Below, in pieces: positions 1 through 6,586 of a stretch of DNA of 11,458 nt. Within the stretch, counting starts at the first letter, position 1, and the number at the start of each line of letters is the position of its first letter. The notes below the pieces were generated by a model, which was given only the letters and a program-made list of their open reading frames with translations, did not search any database and was not told the DNA's origin. A program made the translations under genes and the position numbers. The DNA is from an uncultured Clostridium sp. (GTDB taxonomy: Bacteria; Bacillota; Clostridia; TANB77; CAG-508): NCBI GenBank assembly GCA_947426875.1, contig CANEFU010000018.1:1-11458 (forward strand). Reading direction: 5' to 3'.

Positions 1-2057
1 TGGCGATTCAAAAAGCAAACAATGAAGTGACAAGAAGAGACAAAATAACTAAGGAGCAAGTAAAAGAAATTATACAATATATAGAAGAGCTTAATAAACC
101 AAGAATTTTAGTAGAAGATATCCAAGATATTATAGAAGAAAAATTAATGGAATTTGGAAAATATCCATTAGCAAAAAAATATATTACCTATCGTTACACA
201 AGAGAATTGGTTAGAAAGGCTAATACAACAGACCAATCTATTAAAGAATTAATAGAGGGAGAAAGCGAATATTGGAATAATGAAAATTCTAATAAAAATG
301 CGAAAGTTGTAACCACACAAAGAGATTATTTAGCAGGAATTACAAGTACAGATATTACTAGAAGATTTTTATTACCAGAAGAAATTGTAAAAGCACATGA
401 TGCAGGAATTATACACTTTCATGATGCAGACTATTTTGCACAAAATGCACTTCACAATTGTGAATTGATTAACTTAGAAGATATGTTACAAAATGGAACG
501 ATAATTAATGGTGTTATGATTGAAAAACCACATCGATTTATCACAGCAGCAACCATAGCTACACAAATTATTCTAGCTGTTACTTCTTCTAGTTATGGTG
601 GAGCAACTGTTTCTTTAAGTCATTTAGCACCATTTGTAAAAGAAAGTTATAATAAATACTTTGATAAATACAAAAAAAGAGGATTTAAGGAAAAAGATTG
701 TAAAAAGTATGCAATGCAAGATACCAAAAAAGAAGTGGAAGATGGGGTACAAACCTTTAATTACCAAGTTAACTCTATGACAAATACGAATGGACAAGCA
801 CCTTTCTTATCTGTTTGTATGTATTTAGGAGAAACAGAAGAATACAAAGAAGAACTAGCTATGATAATTGAAGAATTTTTAAACCAAAGAATACGTGGTT
901 TTAAAAATGAAAAAGGTATCTATGTAACACCTGCTTTTCCAAAATTGCTATATGTATTAGAAAAAGATAATATTGAAGAAGATAGCAAATATTGGTATTT
1001 AACAGAATTAGCAGCAAAATGTACAGCAAAAAGATTAGTACCAGACTATATCTCAGAAAAGAAAATGTTAGAATTAAAAATTGATAAAAATGGTAATGGA
1101 AATTGTTATCCATGTATGGGATGTCGTTCTTTCTTAACACCATATGTAGATGCTAAAACCAATAAACCTAAATATTATGGTAGATTTAATCAAGGTGTTG
1201 TAACGATTAATTTAGTAGATGTAGCATTATCTTCTAGCCAAGACATGGAAAAATTCTGGGAAATCTATGAAGAGAGATTAGAATTATGTCATAAAGCATT
1301 ACAAGCTAGACATCAAAGATTGAGCAAAGCAACAAGTGATATAGCACCAATTCTATGGCAACATGGAGCACTAGCCAGATTGGAAAAAGGAGAAAGTATA
1401 CATGATTTATTACATGGAGGTTATTCAACCATTTCACTTGGCTATGCAGGTCTTTATGAATGTGTAAAATATATGACAGGGCATAGTCACACAGATAATG
1501 GAGAAGGTAAAGAATTTGGATTACAAGTAATGAAGAAACTAAATGATAAATGTAAGGAATGGAAAGAAAAAGAAAATATGGATTATAGTGTTTATGGAAC
1601 ACCAATTGAGTCTACTACTTACAAATTTGCAAGATGTTTAAAAGATAGATTTGGAATCGTAAAAGGAATAACAGATAGAGATTATATTACGAATTCTTAC
1701 CATGTGCCAGTATTTGAAGAAATAGATGCTTTCTCTAAGCTAAAACTAGAAAGTGAATTCCAACAATTAAGTCCAGGAGGAGCTATCTCTTATATAGAAA
1801 CACCAAATCTACAAAATAATATAGAATCTGTTTTAGAAGTTATTAAATTCATTTACGATAATATTATGTATGCGGAATTAAATACTAAATCAGATTATTG
1901 CCAAGAATGTGGATTTGATGGAGAAATATTAATTGATGATAACCTAGAGTGGTATTGCCCAAATTGTGGTAATAGAAATCATGATACACTTAATGTAGCT
2001 AGAAGAACTTGTGGTTATATTGGTAGCAATTTCTGGAATAAAGGTAGAACACAGTAA
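1..2057 (+). CDS. nrdD: Anaerobic (class III) ribonucleoside-triphosphate reductase, 5' partial
   Basis: This enzyme reduces ribonucleoside triphosphates to deoxynucleotides without oxygen, using a glycyl radical installed by NrdG. The frame is open to the window edge (first whole codon at base 3). The first residues, AIQKANNEV, match the end of the first helix of an ATP-cone domain, so the true start lies upstream, probably by about 20-25 codons. A GTG at base 27 is therefore not the start. The rest of the ATP cone runs to about base 240 and the catalytic barrel follows. The cysteine-rich NCYPCMGCRSFL segment (bases about 1101-1136) carries the conserved active-site cysteine region. The C-terminal zinc site has four cysteines (codons at 1899, 1908, 1956 and 1965). 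The glycyl radical motif RTCGYIG has its glycine codon at 2013-2015. The gene ends in TAA and nrdG follows 47 bases later. Identification is very secure. Promoter and any NrdR boxes are outside the window. Confidence 0.97.
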   Translation, partial: AIQKANNEVTRRDKITKEQVKEIIQYIEELNKPRILVEDIQDIIEEKLMEFGKYPLAKKYITYRYTRELVRKANTTDQSIKELIEGESEYWNNENSNKNAKVVTTQRDYLAGITSTDITRRFLLPEEIVKAHDAGIIHFHDADYFAQNALHNCELINLEDMLQNGTIINGVMIEKPHRFITAATIATQIILAVTSSSYGGATVSLSHLAPFVKESYNKYFDKYKKRGFKEKDCKKYAMQDTKKEVEDGVQTFNYQVNSMTNTNGQAPFLSVCMYLGETEEYKEELAMIIEEFLNQRIRGFKNEKGIYVTPAFPKLLYVLEKDNIEEDSKYWYLTELAAKCTAKRLVPDYISEKKMLELKIDKNGNGNCYPCMGCRSFLTPYVDAKTNKPKYYGRFNQGVVTINLVDVALSSSQDMEKFWEIYEERLELCHKALQARHQRLSKATSDIAPILWQHGALARLEKGESIHDLLHGGYSTISLGYAGLYECVKYMTGHSHTDNGEGKEFGLQVMKKLNDKCKEWKEKENMDYSVYGTPIESTTYKFARCLKDRFGIVKGITDRDYITNSYHVPVFEEIDAFSKLKLESEFQQLSPGGAISYIETPNLQNNIESVLEVIKFIYDNIMYAELNTKSDYCQECGFDGEILIDDNLEWYCPNCGNRNHDTLNVARRTCGYIGSNFWNKGRTQ

Positions 2058-2104
2058 ATTAAAGAGAGAGTTCTTCATATTGATAATAAGGATGATGATG
2101 AATA

Positions 2105-2596
2105 ATGAGATACAACAAAATTAGAAAGATGGACATTTCAGATGGACCAGGTGTAAGAGTATCCATTTTTATGCAAGGATGTACGTTTCATTGTAAGAAT
2201 TGCTTTAATCCAGAAACACATGATTTTGAGGGAGGAAAAGAATTTAATGAATATACCATCAAAAGGGTGTTAGAATTATGTGACAATGAAACAATAAAAG
2301 GTTTGTCTATTTTAGGCGGTGAGCCAATGCATCCTAGAAACATAGAGGGAACAACAAAATTGGCAAAAGCCTTTAAAGAGAAGTTTCCGAATAAAACATT
2401 ATGGATTTGGACAGGATTCTTATTTGATAGAGATTTAAAAGATAAGGAAGTTTTAAATTTTGTAGATGTTTTAGTGGATGGACAATATGTAGATGAATTA
2501 AGAAATCCAAAATTGAAATGGAGTGGCTCTTCTAATCAAAGAGTGATTGATGTTCAGAAGAGTTTGGCAGAAAATAAAGTGATTTTAATCGATTAG
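2105..2596 (+). CDS. nrdG: Anaerobic ribonucleotide reductase activating protein (radical SAM)
   Basis: NrdG is the radical-SAM iron-sulfur enzyme that cleaves S-adenosylmethionine and abstracts a hydrogen from the glycine of NrdD. The 163-residue length is normal for the family. The N-terminus MRYNKIRKMDISDGPGVRVS is typical, and the CxxxCxxC cluster motif lies at C26, C30 and C33 in GCTFHCKNC. The SAM-binding GGEP motif lies at residues 71-74. An in-frame TGA at 2099-2101 excludes an earlier start, and an AAGG at 2088-2091 is the likely ribosome binding site. The gene follows nrdD by 47 bases with no terminator between them, so the two should be co-transcribed, as is usual. A strong hairpin terminator begins 18 bases after its stop. 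No lesions are seen. Confidence 0.96.
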   Translation: MRYNKIRKMDISDGPGVRVSIFMQGCTFHCKNCFNPETHDFEGGKEFNEYTIKRVLELCDNETIKGLSILGGEPMHPRNIEGTTKLAKAFKEKFPNKTLWIWTGFLFDRDLKDKEVLNFVDVLVDGQYVDELRNPKLKWSGSSNQRVIDVQKSLAENKVILID

Positions 2597-2613
2597 AATA
2601 GTCGATTTTCAAA

Positions 2614-2645
2614 ATTGAGGTTCCAAAATGGAATCTCAATTTTTT
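2614..2645 (+). terminator. Rho-independent terminator after nrdDG
   Basis: An 11-bp stem pairs 2614-2624 (ATTGAGGTTCC) with 2630-2640 (GGAATCTCAAT), with one G-T wobble. The loop is 5 bases (AAAAT) and a T-run (2640-2645) follows. A/T flanks extend the stem by about three more pairs. It closes the nrdD-nrdG transcript and insulates it from the promoter that starts at 2664. Confidence 0.88.
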
Positions 2646-2663
2646 ACATTTTTATGGTTAGTG

Positions 2664-2692
2664 TTGACAAACAAAGAACAAAGCAATATAAT
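2664..2692 (+). promoter_or_regulatory. Perfect-consensus sigma-A promoter before the DtxR-like gene
   Basis: The -35 TTGACA (2664-2669) and -10 TATAAT (2687-2692) are both exact consensus and are separated by exactly 17 bases. Transcription would start near 2699, some 12 bases before the purine-rich ribosome binding site AAAGGGAG (2711-2718). The promoter lies just after the nrdDG terminator, so it should drive an independent transcript through the disrupted regulator. Confidence 0.85.
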
Positions 2693-2727
2693 GTTAACCG
2701 TGTATAACAAAAAGGGAGTAAAAAATT

Positions 2728-3183
2728 ATATCAAATTCATTAGAAGAATATTTAAAAACCATATATATCTTAAAAGAGCAAAGTTGAAATGTTAGAGTAA
2801 CCGATATTGCAAAGAAAATGAGCTGTACCAAACCAAGTGTTAACAAAGCTTTATATAACTTAAAAGAAAATAAACTACTTAATTATGAATCCTATGGAAT
2901 TATTGAACTTACTGAAAAAGGAGAAGACTTAGCAAAGAAAATAATAGAAACCTATGACATTATATATTTATTTTTAAAAGATATCCTTAATTTGAAATCA
3001 GAAGAAGCTCAAAAAGAAGCAGAAAAAATAAAATCAGTTCTAGCAGATGAAACAACAAACGAATTAGCAAAATATGTACATAAAGTTTTAAATCTAGATA
3101 ATTTAGACTGTAATTATGATATTAATGAAGAAAGATGTAGAAGTTGTGCAAGAACGCTATCAAGAAGACAGATAAAAAAATAG
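2728..3183 (+). pseudogene. DtxR/MntR-family transcriptional regulator, disrupted (no start codon, in-frame TGA)
   Basis: Read in one frame from 2728, the translation looks like a full DtxR-type regulator: SNSLEEYLKTIYILKEQS, then TGA at 2785-2787, then NVRVTDIAKKM and onward to the TAG at 3181-3183. The first helix and the winged helix-turn-helix (TDIAKKMSCTKPSVNKALYNL) are recognisable. Where family members begin with Met there is ATA (2728-2730), 9 bases after AAAGGGAG. The TGA sits where relatives usually have Gly, so GGA to TGA is a simple explanation. The next in-frame ATG is at 2818, giving 121 residues that lack the first part of the DNA-binding domain. Residues aligning with several MntR metal ligands are also not conserved (Glu to Lys in the first helix, His to Tyr, and the EH pair to KS). 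A terminal DCNYDINEERCRSC segment could be another metal site. Family assignment is good. Whether any product is made is doubtful, and sequence error is an alternative. Confidence 0.75.
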
Positions 3184-3204
3184 AAAGAATTAGTAGAGAA
3201 AACT

Positions 3205-3239
3205 AAAAAAACGACATGTTTTAATCATGTCGTTTTTTT
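3205..3239. terminator. Bidirectional terminator between the dtxR-like gene and ygjV
   Basis: A perfect 8-bp stem ACGACATG (3211-3218) / CATGTCGT (3226-3233) has a 7-base loop and is flanked by an A-run (3205-3210) and a T-run (3234-3240). It therefore works as an intrinsic terminator on either strand. It ends the plus-strand regulator transcript, and the last codons and stop of the minus-strand gene are built from the stem itself. Confidence 0.88.
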
Positions 3240-3743
3240 CTTAAATATATCATACCTAAAAATGGCAATTAAAGTAGAAACAAAGACAAAAGCAGAAGAA
3301 ATAGAAGCAGTATAGGCATGAACGATGAAATCATATAATGTCCACAAAGAAGATTGAGCAAGATTAAGCATTCTTATGGTTTTCATGTTCTTAGAAGTAA
3401 TAATCAAAGCATAAGTTATTCCACAACCTATTGCCATTAAACTATAAATATTATGATAGGTAAAGATACCTCCAATTATTGTTACCACTATAAATATAGT
3501 TGTTAACCATTTAGGAACATTTAAATTCTTTTTAGTATAGACATAAGATATAATAGTAATGGCTAATCCAACTAATTGCATTATTGTTGCAGAATAAGCA
3601 TTTAATAAAGCAAAATTAATACCATATAATATTTTAGCTATTATATTTAATATCAGATATAAATTTTTTTTATCTTTTATTTGTATGGAAACTATCATAA
3701 TGATAGAAGCCATTAGTCCTATTATTTGTGCTAATACATTCAT
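3225..3743 (-). CDS. YgjV-family multi-pass inner membrane protein
   Basis: This is a 172-residue, very hydrophobic protein with about six membrane segments separated by short Lys/Asn loops. It matches the YgjV family pattern: an N-terminal AQIIGLMASIIMIVSIQIKD helix, a KILYGINFALLNAYSA segment, and a C-terminal WTLYDFIVHAYTASISSAFV segment ending in IFRYD. The biochemical function of this family is not established. The frame stays open further upstream to 3929. I prefer the ATG at 3743 because TTGGAG lies 9 bases before it, the family starts here, and the longer form would run through the divergent promoters into tetR. A promoter is visible at 3775-3803. The stop TGA (3225-3227) lies at the stem/loop border of the shared terminator. 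It is divergent from the TetR gene, so it may be a target of that regulator (inference). Confidence 0.8.
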   Translation of the reverse strand: MNVLAQIIGLMASIIMIVSIQIKDKKNLYLILNIIAKILYGINFALLNAYSATIMQLVGLAITIISYVYTKKNLNVPKWLTTIFIVVTIIGGIFTYHNIYSLMAIGCGITYALIITSKNMKTIRMLNLAQSSLWTLYDFIVHAYTASISSAFVFVSTLIAIFRYDIFKKKTT

Positions 3744-3774
3744 ATTTTTCTCCAATTGATTAGATTTTAGCTTT

Positions 3775-3803
3775 ATTATACAATAAACAAATCCTTTTGG
3801 CAA
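3775..3803 (-). promoter_or_regulatory. Promoter for the ygjV-like gene
   Basis: On the minus strand the -35 is TTGCCA (plus-strand 3798-3803) and the -10 is TATAAT (plus-strand 3775-3780), with exactly 17 bases between. It gives a leader of roughly 25 bases before the ATG at 3743. The -35 falls inside the left arm of the inverted repeat at 3791-3820. Confidence 0.72.
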
Positions 3804-3820
3804 TATAAAGCCAAAAAGAT
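3791..3820. promoter_or_regulatory. Inverted repeat between divergent promoters, candidate TetR operator
   Basis: ATCCTTTTGGC (3791-3801) is repeated in inverse as GCCAAAAAGAT (3810-3820), with 10 of 11 positions matching around an 8-base AT spacer. It overlaps the -35 box of the minus-strand promoter and touches the first base of the -35 box of the plus-strand promoter. A dimeric repressor bound here could block both genes. The adjacent TetR-family gene is the obvious candidate. The site is seen in the sequence; the regulator pairing is inferred from position. Confidence 0.6.
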
Positions 3821-3848
3821 AGACAAGAAAGAAAGCAAGTGGTATAAT
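3820..3848 (+). promoter_or_regulatory. Promoter for the tetR/ABC exporter operon
   Basis: The -35 TAGACA (3820-3825, five of six consensus) and -10 TATAAT (3843-3848, consensus) are separated by 17 bases. Transcription would begin around 3855, some 37 bases before the tetR ATG at 3892. No other convincing promoter appears before the ABC genes, so the whole block probably depends on this one. Confidence 0.72.
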
Positions 3849-3891
3849 AACAATTGTTAGGTAACGGATGTTATTGAAAGGAAGTGAAAAA

Positions 3892-4464
3892 ATGCCAAGA
3901 GAAATGATATTCAAAAAAGAAGATGTCATAAACGTAACCTATGAATTAGTGAAAAAGGAAGGGATGGAAAGCGTAAATGCAAGGAGAATAGCAAAAGAAT
4001 TAAAAGCATCTGTTCATCCAATATTTAGACACTTTAAAGACATGAAAGAATTAAAAAAAGCAGTCTATGAAAAAATATATGGAACCTATAAAGAGTATAT
4101 GTTAAAAGACATAAAGAAGGTAGAAAATCCCTATAAACAAATGGGATTATCTTATATTAAATTTGCAAAAGACTATCCTGAATTTTTTAAGATTATATTT
4201 ATGCAAAGAACCAATTTGAATGCTGAAAATTTTGTAATGGGTGATAAAATGGGAGATGATGTCATAAAAGCAGGACAGATATTAACAGGATTATCTTTTG
4301 AAGAGCAGAAGAAATTTCATATTAAAGTATGGATATTTACACATGGGATTGCTTGTTTAGTAGCAACTAAAACAGTGGAATTTACAGAAGAAGAAATAAG
4401 CCAATTATTAGGAAATACTGTTTTAGAAATGTTAAAAGGATATAAAAGTGAAGGAGGAAAATAA
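3892..4464 (+). CDS. TetR/AcrR-family transcriptional regulator
   Basis: This 190-residue protein has an N-terminal helix-turn-helix typical of TetR repressors: FKKEDVINVTYELVKKEGMESV, then ARRIAKELKASVHPIFRHFKDMKEL (residues about 7-55), with recognition-helix residues around 40-47. The rest is helical and would be the ligand-binding and dimer domain. The LSYIKFAKDYPEFFKIIFM stretch resembles the C-terminal domain of the WHG-type TetR subgroup. I chose the ATG at 3892 because AAAGGAAG (3877-3884) stands 7 bases before it; an upstream ATG at 3868 has no ribosome binding site. The gene is followed at once by the ABC ATPase, whose ribosome binding site lies in the last codons of tetR. It most likely represses its own exporter operon and releases on binding a transported compound; the ligand cannot be told from sequence. 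Confidence 0.88.
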   Translation: MPREMIFKKEDVINVTYELVKKEGMESVNARRIAKELKASVHPIFRHFKDMKELKKAVYEKIYGTYKEYMLKDIKKVENPYKQMGLSYIKFAKDYPEFFKIIFMQRTNLNAENFVMGDKMGDDVIKAGQILTGLSFEEQKKFHIKVWIFTHGIACLVATKTVEFTEEEISQLLGNTVLEMLKGYKSEGGK

Positions 4465-4465
4465 A

Positions 4466-5405
4466 TTGAGTCATATTGTAGAAGTCAAAAATTTAACAAA
4501 AGAATATAAAGGAATGAAAGCTATCGACAACTTATCTTTTGAAGTGGAAGAAGGAGAAATATTAGGTCTACTACGGACCAAATGGAAGTGGTAAATCTAC
4601 TACTATCAATTGTATCTTATCTTTGTTGAAATTTAAAGAAGGAGAAATCAAAATATTCAATAAAGAAATGAAGCCAGATGCATATGATATCAAAGCAAAA
4701 TTAGGAGTAGTATTTCAAGAGGTAGCAGTATTTGAAGAATTAACAGTATATGAAAACATAGACTATTTTTGTGGACTTTATATAAAGGACAAGAAAATAA
4801 GAAAGCAATACATAGAAGAGGCGATAGAGCTAGTAGGACTAGAAGAATTTAAGAAATTTTATCCGAAACAACTATCTGGAGGATTACTTAGAAGATTAAA
4901 TATTGCTTGTGGAATAGCCCATAAACCGAAATTGATATTTTTAGATGAACCAACTGTTGCAGTAGACCCACAAAGTAGAAACAACATATTAGATGGCATT
5001 CAGAAATTAAGGGACAAAGGAGCAACTATCATCTATACAACGCATTATATGGAAGAAGTTGAGATTATATGTGACAGAATTATTATTTTGGACAAAGGAA
5101 AAATTCTAGCTAGTGGAACCAGCAACCAATTGAAAGAATTAGCTAAAATAGAAGAAAAAGTTACGGTTGAAATGAATCATTTAGAGAAAAAGGATGAAGA
5201 AAAGATACAAAAATTAAATAATGTGGACCAAGTAACTTACAATGGAAATGTATTGATAGTGACTTATAAAAAAGGTCAAAATAATCTAAGTGAATTAATG
5301 GATTATTTAAGAAAAGAAAATATCCAATATAATAAAATCTATTCAGAAAGACCTACACTAAATGACGTATTCTTAGAATTAACAGGAAAGGAGCTTCGAG
5401 ATTAA
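4466..5405 (+). pseudogene. ABC exporter ATP-binding protein, frameshifted at Walker A
   Basis: The intended start is TTG at 4466, 8 bases after AAGGAGG (4451-4457). The first frame reads MSHIVEVKNLTKEYKGMKAI to EGEILGLL, then goes out of frame and stops at TAA 4592-4594. One extra base, most simply the C at 4574, restores GLLGPNGSGKST and a 312-residue protein. After the shift the other motifs are intact: Q-loop VVFQE, signature LSGGL, Walker B LIFLDEP, and the switch histidine in YTTHYMEE. A C-terminal extension of about 90 residues is typical of drug/antibiotic-type ABC-2 ATPases. Translation of the second frame can begin no earlier than TTG at about 4620-4623, after Walker A, so such a product should not bind ATP normally. 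The stop overlaps the first permease start (TAATG). It could be a real recent mutation or a sequencing error; the intact downstream frame favours one of these over old decay. Confidence 0.85.
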
Positions 5406-6586
5406 TGTTTATTCATAATTTTAAATATGCTTTTAAAACTCTTTTTAGAAATAGAATGTTAATATTTTGGACATTTGCTTTTCCAATTATATTAGGAACG
5501 TTTTTCAATTTAGCATTTTCCAACATTGAAAACAGTGAAAAATTAGATATTATTGAGATAGCCATTGTAGACAATGAAGAGTTTCAAAATGATAAAAGTT
5601 TTAAAGAAGCATTCCAAACTTTAAGTGATGAAGAAAATGAAGATAGATTATTTAACACGCAATATGTAACAGAAGAAAAAGCAAAAGAATTATTAGAAAA
5701 AGATGAGATAATTGGTTACCTGGTAATAAAAGAAGAAATGCCAAAGGTAGTTGTGAATACCAGTGGTATCAATGAAACTATTTTTAAATATGTGACAGAA
5801 GAAATAACCCAAACGACTGAAATAGTGAAAGGGATGACAGAAGAAGAAATCAAAAAAGAAATGATGGCAGGAAACCATCAAATGGATTATGAAAAAATAT
5901 ATCAAACAATACAAGATAAAACACAAAATCAAGAAACTAATATTCAAAATATTGCTAGTAGTAATTTGAGTTATACGATGATAGAATTTTATACATTAAT
6001 TGCTATGGCATGTCTTTACGGTGGTATACTTGGTATGGTAGCTATTAATCAAAACTTGCCCAATATGAGTAATAACGGAAAAAGAGTAGCAATAAGTCCA
6101 ACTGCTAAAGGAAAGTTAGTATGGAGTAGTGTTTTAGCAAGTTATATAACACAACTAATTGGTTTATTCTTGTTATTTTTGTATACTATATTTATATTAA
6201 AAGTGGATTATGGAGACAATTTGCCATTCATTATTATCTTAGCAATGACAGGTAGCTTAGCAGGTTTAACAATGGGAATAGCAATCGGTACCGTATTGAA
6301 GGCAAATGAAAATGTAAAAACAGGAATTGTAATATCGGTTACTATGTTAGGCTCTTTCTTATCTGGTATGATGGGAATTACGATGAAATACATAGTAGAT
6401 AAAAACATACCAATTGTAAATCAATTAAATCCTGCGAATAGGATAACAGATGGATTTTATTCGTTATATTATTATGATACATTAGATAGATATTTTTGGA
6501 ATGTCGGAAGCTTGCTAATTTTTGCTTTTGTTATGATAGTAATTTCTTATATTAGTTTAAGGAGGCAAAAGTATGACAGTATTTAA
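5405..6586 (+). CDS. ABC-2 type transporter permease (first subunit)
   Basis: This 393-residue protein has the ABC-2 exporter layout: one N-terminal membrane helix (about 19-38), a hydrophilic extracytoplasmic domain (about 39-190, rich in Glu/Lys), then five helices (about 194-214, 241-265, 273-297, 305-325 and 366-385). The segment with MGITMKYIVDKNIPIVNQLNPANRITDG is characteristic of the ABC2_membrane_3 group. Its ATG overlaps the ATPase stop by one base (TAATG), so translation is probably coupled. It also overlaps the second permease by 14 bases. The two permeases are similar in layout and likely form a heterodimer with the upstream ATPase. Substrate unknown; a drug, peptide or lipid-like compound is the general expectation for the family. 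Confidence 0.9.
   Translation: MFIHNFKYAFKTLFRNRMLIFWTFAFPIILGTFFNLAFSNIENSEKLDIIEIAIVDNEEFQNDKSFKEAFQTLSDEENEDRLFNTQYVTEEKAKELLEKDEIIGYLVIKEEMPKVVVNTSGINETIFKYVTEEITQTTEIVKGMTEEEIKKEMMAGNHQMDYEKIYQTIQDKTQNQETNIQNIASSNLSYTMIEFYTLIAMACLYGGILGMVAINQNLPNMSNNGKRVAISPTAKGKLVWSSVLASYITQLIGLFLLFLYTIFILKVDYGDNLPFIIILAMTGSLAGLTMGIAIGTVLKANENVKTGIVISVTMLGSFLSGMMGITMKYIVDKNIPIVNQLNPANRITDGFYSLYYYDTLDRYFWNVGSLLIFAFVMIVISYISLRRQKYDSI

Noticed and set aside
27..29. GTG at 27 as the start of nrdD
   Set aside because: The frame is open to the window edge and the residues before it (AIQKANNE) fit the ATP-cone domain, so the gene begins upstream.
901..1605. Open frames on the minus strand inside nrdD, and similar ones inside the permeases, amidase, PAP2 and dgkA genes
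   Set aside because: They lie opposite well-identified genes, have low-complexity hydrophobic translations expected from antisense AT-rich DNA, and lack ribosome binding sites.
2693..2709. GTTAACCGTGTATAAC just after the -10 as a metal-regulator operator
   Set aside because: Only the outer GTTA/TAAC pairs match as an inverted repeat; not close to a known MntR or DtxR box.
2785..2787. TGA in the DtxR-like gene as a recoded sense codon (Trp, Gly or selenocysteine)
   Set aside because: TGA is used as a true stop in the amidase and ygjV-like genes, Trp is encoded by TGG throughout, and the start codon of the same gene is also lost.
3868..3891. ATG at 3868 as the tetR start
   Set aside because: No ribosome binding site in front of it, while the ATG at 3892 has AAAGGAAG at the right distance.
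3744..3929. Longer start for the YgjV-like protein (to 3929)
   Set aside because: It would run through both divergent promoters and into tetR, lacks a ribosome binding site, and exceeds the family N-terminus; the ATG at 3743 has a good TTGGAG.
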